From: an uncultured Eubacteriales bacterium
GTDB lineage: Bacteria; Bacillota; Clostridia; Christensenellales; CAG-138
DNA: 60,849 bases
Direction of reading: 5' to 3'
Assembly (NCBI GenBank): GCA_900550525.1
Contig: URSN01000001.1
Location: 1-60,849 of the forward strand
A model generated the notes under the pieces. It did not search any database, was not told the origin of the DNA, and was given only the letters and a program-made list of their open reading frames with translations. The position numbers and the translations under genes were made by a program. This document shows, piece after piece, positions 27,182 through 35,300 of this stretch (position 1 is its first letter; each line of letters begins with the position of its first letter).

Positions 27182-27636
27182 TGCTTTTCGTCCAGGAGCC
27201 GCTGCAGCTCGGAAAGGAAGGTCTGCGTATCCTTGAACTCGCGGTACACGGCGGCAAAGCGCACATAGGCCACCTCGTCCACGAGCTTGAGGTTTTTCAT
27301 GACGATCTCGCCGATGTCCGTCGTATAGACCTCGGAGGCGAGGGTGTTGTACACCTCGCGCGTGATGTCCTCCACGAGCTTGTCCTGCACGGAGGCGGCG
27401 ATGGGGCGCTTTTCACAGGCCTTGCGCACGCCTGCGCGGATCTTCTCGCTGTCGAACGGCTCGCGCCGCCCGTCGCGCTTGACGACCATGATGGGCAGCT
27501 CCTCAATCTTTTCATAGGTGGTGAAGCGGCGGCCGCAGTTGAGGCATTCGCGGCGCCTGCGGATGGCGCTGCCGTCCTCGGTCGGGCGGCTGTCGATGAC
27601 CCGGCTCTCCGTGCCGGCACAGTATCTGCACTTCAT
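27178..27636 (-). CDS. nrdR: Transcriptional repressor NrdR
   Basis: NrdR senses ATP and dATP and represses ribonucleotide reductase genes. It has the zinc ribbon with CRYC at the N-terminus and CLNCGRRF near 33-40, then an ATP-cone domain ([19 protein letters not shown] region). I place the start at the second ATG, 27636, which gives the family N-terminus MKCRYC; an ATG at 27642 lies only four bases from the AGGAG site. It leads a three-gene coupled operon. Confidence 0.96.
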   Translation of the reverse strand: MKCRYCAGTESRVIDSRPTEDGSAIRRRRECLNCGRRFTTYEKIEELPIMVVKRDGRREPFDSEKIRAGVRKACEKRPIAASVQDKLVEDITREVYNTLASEVYTTDIGEIVMKNLKLVDEVAYVRFAAVYREFKDTQTFLSELQRLLDEKQ

Positions 27637-27681
27637 CTGCATTGCACTCCTTAGCGGTGTGATCCTTACCGGACAAGCATA

Positions 27682-27933
27682 TCATATTTTGTGGTCTATT
27701 TCTACCAAAATGACGTCCTCGCCAAATTTTTTGATGTTGCCGAACGGGATGGCCAGCACCTCCTCGCTGTGCAGCAGGCCGAACAGGCGCGCCGGGCCGG
27801 GCGCGAGAATGGCCAGGATCAGCCCGGAGCAGGCGTCCAGCTCCAGGTCGCAGATGTGGCCGAGCCGCGCGCCGTCGCACACGTTGATGACCTCCTTGCG
27901 CCGGAGTTCGCTGAAGGACGTTTTGCTGAGCAA
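27682..27933 (-). CDS. YlmC/YmxH-family PRC-barrel protein
   Basis: This small protein of about 83 residues matches YlmC/YmxH: FSELRRKEVINVCDGARLGHICDLELD, then a PFGNIKKFGEDVILVEI end. The family is sporulation-linked by neighbourhood, being encoded near sigG and ylmD in Bacillus. No ATG fits; a TTG at 27933 after GGGGGTGGGGCAG is the likely start. It lies between rpsU and nrdR. Confidence 0.8.
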   Translation of the reverse strand: MLSKTSFSELRRKEVINVCDGARLGHICDLELDACSGLILAILAPGPARLFGLLHSEEVLAIPFGNIKKFGEDVILVEIDHKI

Positions 27934-27986
27934 CTGCCCCACCCCCTGTATCGACAGGATATGCGCCGCGCGGCGAAAGCAGAACA

Positions 27987-28021
27987 GGCAAAAGGAAAGG
28001 GAGCATGCCATGCACGCTCCC
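27987..28021 (-). terminator. Terminator of rpsU
   Basis: An interrupted stem (27999-28004 with 28016-28021, plus inner TGC/GCA pairs) is followed on the minus strand by TTTCCTTTTG. Confidence 0.6.
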
Positions 28022-28044
28022 GTGGTTGATTGCTCGCGGATCGC

Positions 28045-28215
28045 TCAATACTTGCGCTTCCTTGCAGCTTCCGCCTTCTTTTTGCGCTTGACGCTCGGCT
28101 TTTCATAATGCTCGCGGCGACGAACCTCAGCCAGGACGCCAGATCGGGCGCACTTGCGTTTGAATCGCTTCAGAGCGCTTTCCAGGGACTCGTTTTCACC
28201 GACACGAATTTCCAC
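28045..28215 (-). CDS. rpsU: 30S ribosomal protein S21
   Basis: This 56-residue basic ribosomal protein is involved in translation initiation. Its sequence is unmistakable: [17 protein letters not shown] at the start, [16 protein letters not shown] in the middle and a lysine/arginine-rich tail. The start is GTG at 28215, with GGGAGGG eight bases upstream. A near-consensus promoter lies at 28272-28300 and a terminator at 27987-28021. Confidence 0.97.
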   Translation of the reverse strand: MEIRVGENESLESALKRFKRKCARSGVLAEVRRREHYEKPSVKRKKKAEAARKRKY

Positions 28216-28271
28216 TCCCGTTTCCCTCCCCTCTTTTGCGACACTTCTTCTTGGCGAAGACGCTACCGCAT

Positions 28272-28300
28272 ATTATAAAGGAGCTACCGCATGAAGTCAA
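28272..28300 (-). promoter_or_regulatory. Promoter of rpsU
   Basis: The minus strand reads TTGACT, 17 bases, TATAAT. A GCGGTAGC octamer occurs twice around the -10 element. Confidence 0.85.
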
Positions 28301-28440
28301 CAAAAAAATAGGAATCACAACGCAATCAGGAGCGGGACAATATAAGAAGAATAGAGCGCGGGGCGCGGTTTGCAGCTGACTTTGAATTGAAGGTGGCTGC
28401 AAAGGCGCCGGGCGTTTCGGGCGTTAGGGGAGGAACGCAA
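28301..28440. other. AT-richer intergenic stretch before the IS30-like relic
   Basis: No gene is seen. It separates the divergent rpsU promoter from the transposase relic. Its base composition is more AT-rich than the surroundings, as expected for a former mobile element edge. Confidence 0.35.
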
Positions 28441-28590
28441 ATGTACGAACATTTAACGCGGACGGATCGCCTTAAAATTTGAAAGGCGCTAAAAGAGGGC
28501 TTGAAACCCTTGATAATGGATCAGGATTCGCGGACTGCGCCGGAATTGAAAAAGCGATCTGCCACAATCACAACGCAGGGCGCGGCGGGC
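28441..28590 (+). pseudogene. Relic of an IS30-like transposase N-terminus
   Basis: After GGGGAGG comes an ATG encoding MYEHLTRTDRLKI, then an in-frame TGA (28480-28482), then KALKEGLKP and a degenerate stretch. The opening resembles the helix-turn-helix start of IS30-family transposases (HLT-DR-I followed by a short LxEG helix). Nothing of the catalytic domain remains. The identification rests on about 25 residues, so it is tentative. Confidence 0.45.
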
Positions 28591-28616
28591 CGGGCCGCGC
28601 GGCGGCGGCTTTGCGC

Positions 28617-28645
28617 TTGGCAAACGGTGGCGCGTCTGCTACAAT
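28617..28645 (+). promoter_or_regulatory. Promoter of the thymidine kinase gene
   Basis: TTGGCA (28617-28622) is followed after 17 bases by TACAAT (28640-28645), both one mismatch from consensus. Confidence 0.7.
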
Positions 28646-28689
28646 GTTCGCAGAAAACCGGCGGGTCCGCCCGCCCCGGGAGGCTGGAT

Positions 28690-29286
28690 ATGGCGAAGCT
28701 GTATTTCCGTTATGGCGCGATGGGCTCTAGCAAGACGGCCAACGCCATCATGGTCTGGTACAATTATCACGAGCGCGGCCAGCGGGCCCTGCTGCTCAAG
28801 CCGGCGACCGATACGCGCGACGGCGTATCCGCCATCCGCTCGCGCTGCGGGCTTGCGGCCGAGTGTACGCTGTTTGACGCGCTCGACCTCGACGCCGTGC
28901 GCGCGCACGCCTACGATTGCCTGATCGTGGACGAGGCGCAGTTCCTCGCGCCGGAGCAGGTGGACCTGCTGGCGCGCATCGTGGACGAATACGGCGTGCC
29001 GGTGATCTGCTACGGTCTGCGGACGGACTTCATGGGCAATTTCTTCCCCGGCAGCGCCCGCCTGCTGGCCTGCGCGGATACCATCGAGGAGATCAAGACC
29101 ATCTGCTGGTGCGGCCGCAAGGCGACGTACAACGCGCGCCTGGACGGCCGCGGCGGCATCGTACGCCGGGGCGAGCAGGTCGTGCTCGGCGCGAACGAGC
29201 GCTATGTCAGCCTGTGCCGCCGCCACTGGAGAGAGGGCAACCTCGGCCCTGCCGCGCAGCCGCCGGCACAGGAGGCGCGGCCATGA
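28690..29286 (+). CDS. tdk: Thymidine kinase, type II
   Basis: This salvage kinase phosphorylates thymidine. The 198 residues contain the P-loop GAMGSSKT (8-15), the DEAQF Walker B motif near 79, the lid and substrate loop GLRTDF, and a zinc site in which CxxC (CWCG) is visible. ATG at 28690 has GGAGG six bases upstream; the frame is open further up, but that part is the transposase relic. The next gene overlaps its stop. Confidence 0.93.
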   Translation: MAKLYFRYGAMGSSKTANAIMVWYNYHERGQRALLLKPATDTRDGVSAIRSRCGLAAECTLFDALDLDAVRAHAYDCLIVDEAQFLAPEQVDLLARIVDEYGVPVICYGLRTDFMGNFFPGSARLLACADTIEEIKTICWCGRKATYNARLDGRGGIVRRGEQVVLGANERYVSLCRRHWREGNLGPAAQPPAQEARP

Positions 29287-29681
29287 CCTACTATCTTGCC
29301 AGCGGCGTGAACAACCAGGCGCGCGTCAATGAGGCCGCCGCCGCGCTCGCAGCCGGCGGGCATACGCGCACCTACGACTGGACGGTGCACGGCAGCGTGC
29401 AGGGCGAAAGCGGCGCGCGAAAGCGCGAGGTTGCCGCGCGCGAGGCGCGCGGCGTGGCGCAGGCGGAGCTCGTCGTGCTGCTGCTGCCCGGCGGCAGGGG
29501 CACGCATACGGAGCTCGGCATGGCCATCGCGTCGCCCGGCGTGCGGCGCATCATCGTCTGGTCGGAAAGCAGCGCGCCGTTTGACGGGAGCGACGGCTTC
29601 TGCGTGTTCTACCACCATCCGCGCGTGGAGCGGCTCGTCTGCCCCTTCCCCGCCCTGCTCGAGCGCCTCGCCGCTATCTAA
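29283..29681 (+). CDS. Nucleoside 2-deoxyribosyltransferase-like protein
   Basis: This 132-residue protein has the family pattern: an N-terminal YYLASGVNNQ strand-loop, DWTVHG in the middle, and GGRGTHTELGMA near 72-83 with the catalytic glutamate. Such enzymes exchange or hydrolyse the base of deoxynucleosides. The ATGA overlap with tdk supports a role in nucleoside salvage. Confidence 0.8.
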   Translation: MTYYLASGVNNQARVNEAAAALAAGGHTRTYDWTVHGSVQGESGARKREVAAREARGVAQAELVVLLLPGGRGTHTELGMAIASPGVRRIIVWSESSAPFDGSDGFCVFYHHPRVERLVCPFPALLERLAAI

Positions 29682-29868
29682 AGCCCAGCAGCAGCGCGCC
29701 CACCGCCATCAGCAGGAACGAGACGACCACAGCGATAAACCAGTTGGGCGCAAAACAGACCAGCACCAGTATGCCTGCGACGATGCAGAGAATGCCGCAC
29801 AGGCTTTTTTTGCCGCACCTTCGCCCGCGGCAGGCACATTCCTCCCGCCGCTGCCGCAGCCACAGCAT
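29674..29868 (-). CDS. Small two-helix membrane protein
   Basis: The 64-residue protein has a basic, cysteine-containing N-terminal part (REECACRGRRCGKK) followed by two closely spaced hydrophobic helices. AAGGAGGTG lies six bases before the ATG at 29868, which decides this start over the longer open frame. It overlaps the end of the deoxyribosyltransferase-like gene by 8 bases. I do not recognise it. Confidence 0.6.
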   Translation of the reverse strand: MLWLRQRREECACRGRRCGKKSLCGILCIVAGILVLVCFAPNWFIAVVVSFLLMAVGALLLGFR

Positions 29869-29980
29869 GGCGGCCACCTCCTTCCCCTCTATCTCTATGC
29901 CCGCACGGCGCAAAAGGTTCAACACGCCGCGACAAAATTCCACATAGTATGAAGCATTGAAGAAAACCTGGAGGGTTGCC

Positions 29981-30751
29981 ATGAATACCTCGATTGTAGA
30001 TATACGGGACGTTTCCCTCGCCTATCAGGAGCAGGAGGCGGAGACGCTTGCCGTGGACGGCCTGTCGTTTTCCGTTTCGGAGGGAGAATTCGTCTCCATC
30101 GTCGGTCCGTCCGGCTGCGGCAAGACGACCGTCCTGTCGCTGCTGATGGGCCTGATCGTGCCGACGGCGGGCGTTATCCGCGTAAACGGCCTGCCGGCCG
30201 GCGCGTGCAACTCCAACGTCGGCTACATGCTGCAGCGCGACCACCTGCTGGACTGGCGCACGGTGGAGGAGAACGTGCTGCTCTCGCTGCAGGTCAAGCA
30301 CCTGCTCACAAAGGAGCGGCGCGCGCACGCGCTGCGCCTGATCGACACCTACGGCCTTGGCGAGTTCCGCCGCCATTACCCGCGCCAGCTCTCCGGCGGC
30401 ATGCGCCAGAAGGTCGCCCTGATCCGCACGCTGGCGTTCGACCCGTCGCTGCTGCTGCTGGACGAACCGTTCTCCGCGCTCGACTACCAGACGCGCCTGC
30501 GCGTGGCGGACGAGGTCTTTGGCATCATCCGCCGCGAGCACAAGACGGCCATCCTGGTCACGCACGACATCGCCGAGGCTATCTCCATGTCCGACCGCGT
30601 GCTCGTGTTCAGCGACCGGCCCGCGCGCCTCAAGGCGGAGCACCGCGTGGTCCTGACGGCGGCGGACGTGCCGCTGCAGCGCCGCAACGCGCCGGAATTT
30701 GCCAATCTGTTCGACACCATCTGGAAGGAGCTGGAGCACCATGGCGTCTGA
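29981..30751 (+). CDS. ABC transporter ATP-binding protein (nitrate/sulfonate/taurine type)
   Basis: This importer ATPase has 256 residues: Walker A GPSGCGKT at 42-49, the signature LSGGMRQK near 136, Walker B LLLLDEPFSALD, and a H-loop THDIAEA. It is closest to SsuB/TauB-type proteins, which import sulfonates, nitrate, thiamine precursors or related small molecules. GGAGGG lies five bases before ATG. The permease gene overlaps its end by 11 bases. No binding-protein gene is nearby. Confidence 0.92.
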   Translation: MNTSIVDIRDVSLAYQEQEAETLAVDGLSFSVSEGEFVSIVGPSGCGKTTVLSLLMGLIVPTAGVIRVNGLPAGACNSNVGYMLQRDHLLDWRTVEENVLLSLQVKHLLTKERRAHALRLIDTYGLGEFRRHYPRQLSGGMRQKVALIRTLAFDPSLLLLDEPFSALDYQTRLRVADEVFGIIRREHKTAILVTHDIAEAISMSDRVLVFSDRPARLKAEHRVVLTAADVPLQRRNAPEFANLFDTIWKELEHHGV

Positions 30752-31541
30752 AACCATCCTCACCGCCGCGCGGCAGGCGTACCTCAGAGGGGTGCGCAGG
30801 CGCGGCCGGTTCGTCACCTTCATGCGCTACGCGATCCTCGCGGGCGTGATCGCCCTGTGGGAGCTGGCCGCGCAGCTGGGCTGGATCGATCCGTTCATCA
30901 CGAGCTGTCCCTCGCGCGTGGCCGCGACCATCGCGCGCCTTGCCGCAGACGGCGAGCTGCTGCTGCACGTCGGCGTGACGCTGTTTGAAACGGTCGCGGG
31001 CTTTCTCATCGGCACGGCCGCCGGCACGCTGATCGCCGCCGCGATGTGGTGGAGCCCGGCGGCATGCCGCATTCTTGACCCGTACCTGGTCGTGCTCAAC
31101 GCGCTGCCCAAGATCGCCCTGGGGCCCGTGCTCATCGTCTGGATCGGCGCGGGCAGCGGGTCGATCATCGTGATGGCGGTGCTGATCTCGCTGGTAGTGA
31201 CGATCGTTACGGTATTGACGGGCTTTTTGGACATCACCGGGGAAAAGCAGCTGCTCATGCGCACGCTCGGCGCGAGCAAGCTGCAGATCTTCACGCTCGT
31301 CGTGCTGCCGGCCGCCGTGCCGACGATGATCGCGGCGCTCAAGATCTCCGTCGGCATGAGCTGGGTGGGCGTGATCGTCGGCGAGTACCTCGTGTCGCAG
31401 GCGGGGCTCGGCTATCTGATCGTCTACGGCGGGCAGGTGTTCCAGCTCGACCTGGTGATGGCGAGCGTCGTCGTGCTGTGCGTGCTGGCCGCGCTGATGT
31501 ACTACGGCGTCGCCGCCGTGGAAAAACGCCTGACGCGCTGA
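30741..31541 (+). CDS. ABC transporter permease (SsuC/TauC type)
   Basis: This membrane subunit of 266 residues has about six helices and the EAA-like loop LGASKLQIFTLVVLPAAVPTMIAALK, split here as GASKLQ near 175 and LPAAVP. It overlaps the ATPase gene. The substrate is unknown because the binding protein is encoded elsewhere, if it exists. Confidence 0.9.
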   Translation: MASETILTAARQAYLRGVRRRGRFVTFMRYAILAGVIALWELAAQLGWIDPFITSCPSRVAATIARLAADGELLLHVGVTLFETVAGFLIGTAAGTLIAAAMWWSPAACRILDPYLVVLNALPKIALGPVLIVWIGAGSGSIIVMAVLISLVVTIVTVLTGFLDITGEKQLLMRTLGASKLQIFTLVVLPAAVPTMIAALKISVGMSWVGVIVGEYLVSQAGLGYLIVYGGQVFQLDLVMASVVVLCVLAALMYYGVAAVEKRLTR

Positions 31542-31551
31542 ACGCGCCGCA

Positions 31552-31615
31552 GGTGGCGGGCGGCTCGCTCCGCCGGTTCGCCAAGAACCGGCAGGGCCGG
31601 CCGCCCACCTTTTTG
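31552..31615 (+). terminator. Terminator of the ABC operon
   Basis: A long nested GC-rich hairpin, with an inner perfect CCGGTTC/GAACCGG stem, is followed by five T residues at 31610-31614. Confidence 0.65.
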
Positions 31616-31646
31616 CGGCCGCGAAGGACAGGCCCCGGATGCGCGC

Positions 31647-31675
31647 TTGACAGTGCGGCGCGCGGGGTCTATAAT
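31647..31675 (+). promoter_or_regulatory. Promoter of the TetR-RND operon
   Basis: TTGACA (31647-31652), 17 bases, TATAAT (31670-31675): a perfect consensus promoter. Confidence 0.9.
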
Positions 31676-31676
31676 A

Positions 31677-31704
31677 TGACGCGATGTCATATGACAGCAT
31701 GTCA
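31677..31704. promoter_or_regulatory. Probable TetR operator: overlapping TGAC/GTCA palindromes
   Basis: Directly after the -10 element there are three interlocking inverted repeats: TGAC-N5-GTCA, TGTCATATGACA and TGACA-N3-TGTCA. A dimeric repressor bound here would cover the transcription start. The adjacent TetR gene is the obvious candidate. Confidence 0.75.
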
Positions 31705-31724
31705 CATCAAGCACGGAGGGAACC

Positions 31725-32357
31725 ATGCCCACGGATACCTTTTACCGCCTGCCGCAGCAGAAGCGGGACCGCCTGCTTGCCGCCATCCACGGCGAGCTGT
31801 CGCGCGTGCCGGTCACGGAGCTGTCGGTCAACCGCATCGTGCACGAGGCCGGCATCTCCCGCGGGAGCTTCTACCAGTATTTCCGCGACCGGGACGACCT
31901 GGTGCAATACCTGCTCGAGTATGTGGACAGCTGCATCCACGGCTTCATCACGGCGGCCGCGCCGGCGTGCGGCGGCGACCCGTTCGAGCTGCTGCGGCGC
32001 TTCCTCTCGAGCATCCGCGCGTTCGGGGACGACCCGGTAAACCGCGCGTTCTGCACGAACCTGCTCGCGCACCTGCGCGCAAACGGCGGCGTGCAGCACT
32101 GCCGGTCGAACGCCTTTTCACCCGAATGGATCGAAGGGATGTTCGACAGGTATTTTGACCGCAGCAGACTCAACCTTGCGGAACCGGAGGATTTCAAGCT
32201 GATGACGGAGCTGATGCAGACGGTGCTGCAAGGCGCGGTCGCCGCGCTGTTCATGCCCGGTGCTGACGCGGACGCGCTCGAGCGCGCGTTTGATAGAAAA
32301 CTGCTCATCCTGCAGCGCGGGATGCTGAAGAAGGAGGCCCAGGCCGATGCTTGCTAA
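31725..32357 (+). CDS. TetR/AcrR-family regulator
   Basis: The 210-residue protein has an N-terminal helix-turn-helix (VNRIVHEAGISRGSFYQYFRDRDDL, about 35-59) and a helical ligand-binding region. It is cotranscribed with the RND pump, which overlaps its end by 11 bases, so it is likely the pump's repressor responding to a pump substrate. GGAGGG lies upstream of the ATG. Confidence 0.92.
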   Translation: MPTDTFYRLPQQKRDRLLAAIHGELSRVPVTELSVNRIVHEAGISRGSFYQYFRDRDDLVQYLLEYVDSCIHGFITAAAPACGGDPFELLRRFLSSIRAFGDDPVNRAFCTNLLAHLRANGGVQHCRSNAFSPEWIEGMFDRYFDRSRLNLAEPEDFKLMTELMQTVLQGAVAALFMPGADADALERAFDRKLLILQRGMLKKEAQADAC

Positions 32358-35300
32358 ATTTTCCGTAAAGAAACCGATGACCGTATTCGTCGCGGTCATC
32401 CTGGTGGTGCTGCTGGGCGTGGTGGCCTTCACGCGCATGACGCCGGACCTGCTGCCGAACATCGACCTGCCCTATGTCGTGATCGTTACGAGCTATCCCG
32501 GCGCGAGCCCGGAGCAGGTGGAGACGGAGGTCACGCGGCCGATCGAGCAGTCGGTCGCCACGCTGGACAACATTGCGGACATCGAGTCCGTTTCATCGGG
32601 GAGCATGTCCCTGCTCATCCTCGAATTCTCCGAGGACGCGAACATGGACGCGACCACCATGAACATCCGCGAGCGGCTCGACCAGCTCGCCGGCTCCTGG
32701 AGCGAGACGGTCGGGCAGCCGTACATCCTCAAGATCAATCCCAACATGCTGCCGGTCAACGTCTCCGCCGTGGCGCGCGAGGGCGATACGATGGTGGAGC
32801 TGTCCGCCTTTGTGGAGAGCGAGCTGCTGCCGCAGCTGGAGGGCGTGGAGGGCGTCGCCTCCATCTCGACAAGCGGCTTGCTCGTTGAGCGCATTCACGT
32901 CCTGTTCGACCAGCAGGCGATCGACGCGCTCAACGAGCGCATCCGCGCGGCCATCGACGGCCAGTTCACCGAGGCGGAGGACGAGATCGCAACCGGGCGC
33001 GAGGAGCTTGCCGACGCGGCGGGCGCGCTCTCGTCCGGACAGCGCCAGCTCAACAGCGGCAAGGAGCAGCTCAACGCCACCCGCGAGGAGAGCGAGGCGC
33101 AGTTTGCCGCCGCGCAGCAGGAGCTCACGGCGCAGCGCGCGGCGCTGCTCACCGCCGAAACACAGCTGACCGCGGGGCTTTACGAGATGGACCGGCTCAT
33201 CGCGACGGAGGACGGCGTGTCTGCGCAGCTGGACGCGCTGACGGCCCTGCCCGCCCCGACGGAGGAGCAGCAGCAGCTGATCGAGCAGCTGCGCGCGTCG
33301 CTTGCCGCCATCACGGCAGCCAAGGAGCAGCGGCCGGAAACGGCGCAGCAGCTTGTGGAGGCGCAGGCGGGCATCGAGGCGCTCGACGCCGCGCTCGAAC
33401 AGCTCGACGAGGAGCAGACGAGCGCGACGGCCGCGTTCGACGCGGCGCTCGAGGAGCTCAACGCCGGGCAGAGCCGCATCAACTCCGCCCGCCGCCAGAT
33501 GGAGGACGCCGAGACGCAGCTCGACAGCGCAGAGGAACAGCTGACGGAGGCGCGCGAGGAGGCGTATGCGGCGGCGGACGCGCATGAGTTCGTCACCGTC
33601 GCCACGGTCAGCGGCATCCTCGCCGCGCAGAACTTCTCCATGCCGGCCGGGTATGCCGATCAGGGCGGCGCGCAGTGGCTCGTCTATGTGGGCCGGGAGC
33701 TCACGGACGCGCAGCAGCTGAACGATCTGGTGCTGCTCGATCTGGGCATCGAGGGGCTCGAGCCCATCCGCATGTCGGACGTAGCGGACGTGTTCGTCGC
33801 CGACAACGCGGCCGATACCTACGCGCGCATCAACGGCGAGGACGGCGTGCTGCTCGCGTTCTATAAGCAATCCAACTATGCGACGGCCACCGTTTCGGAA
33901 AACATTCTGGACCGCTTTGCCGAGCTGAAGGCGGCGAACGAGGGCCTGCGCTTCACGCCGCTGATGGACCAGGGCGACTATATCCGCATCGTGGTGGGCT
34001 CGGTGCTGGAGAACCTGGCCGTCGGCGCGGCGCTGGCCGTGCTGATCCTGCTGCTGTTCCTGCGCGACCTCAGGCCGACGCTGATCGTGGCGCTGTCCAT
34101 CCCGATCAGCGTGACGTTCGCCATCGTGCTGATGTATTTCTCCGGCGTGACGCTCAACGTCATCTCCATGGCGGGGCTGGCCGTCGGCGTCGGGATGCTG
34201 GTGGACAATTCCATCGTCGTCATCGAGAACATCTACCGCCTGCGCGGCGAGGGCGTGCTGCCCTATCGCGCGGCCATCTCCGGCGCGGCGCAGGTGGCGG
34301 CGGCCATCGCCTCCTCCACGCTGACGACGGTGTGCGTGTTCGTGCCCATCGTGTTCGTGGAGGGGCTGACGCGCCAGCTCTTTGCGGATATGGCGCTCAC
34401 GATCGCCTATTCGCTCCTTGCAAGCCTCATCGTGGCGCTGACGCTCGTGCCGGCGGTGGGCAGCGGGCTGCTGCGGCACGGCGCGGTCAAGAGCAGCCGG
34501 GCGGAAACGGGCATGCGCCGCGCCTATGCGCGCGCGCTGGACGCCGCGCTGCGGCATAAGGCGCCCGTGCTGCTGGGCTCCGTGGCGCTGCTCGTCCTCT
34601 CCGTCGTGCTGGCCGTATCGCGCGGCTTCACGTTCATGCCGGCGATGGACAGCACGCAGCTGAGCGTGAGCGTCTCGCTGGACGACGAGGCGACCCTTGC
34701 CGATACCGCCGCCGTGTGCGACGAGATCGCCGCGCGGCTTGCGCAGCTGCCGGAGGTCGAGACCGTGGGCGCCATGCAGGCAAGCGGCATGGGCGCGGTG
34801 CTGGGCATGAGCGGCGCCGCCTCGGACGGCGGCAGCGAGAACAGCGCCATGCTGTACGCCGTGCTTGGCGAGGGCGGGCGCAGCAGCAGCGAGCTGGAAC
34901 CCGTGATCGAGCAGCTGTGTGCGGACCTGCCCTGCACCGTCTCCGTTTCCGGCGGGTCGATGGATGCGAGCATGCTCACCGGCAGCGGGATCACGGTGCA
35001 TATCTTCGGCGACGATCTGGACGCGCTGCTCACCGCCTCGCGCGAGGTCGCGGCGCTGCTTGCCGATGTGCCGGGCGTGGCGAGCGTGTCCGACGGCGTG
35101 GAGGAAACGACGCCGGAGCTGCGCATCGAGGTGGATCTGGAAAAGGCCATCCGCAGCGGGCTGACCGCCGCGCAGGTCTACCAGCAGGTCGCCGCCGCGC
35201 TGAGCACGGAAGCGACCGCCACGCAGGTGGACGGGCTTGACGTGCTGGTGCTTTCCAGCGAGCGCGCCCCGTCGCTCGAGGACGTGCGCGCGCTCACGCT

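Noticed and set aside
32593..35001. A ~800-codon minus-strand frame across the RND gene
   Set aside because: Same reason: antisense shadow with extreme His/Arg content and no motif.
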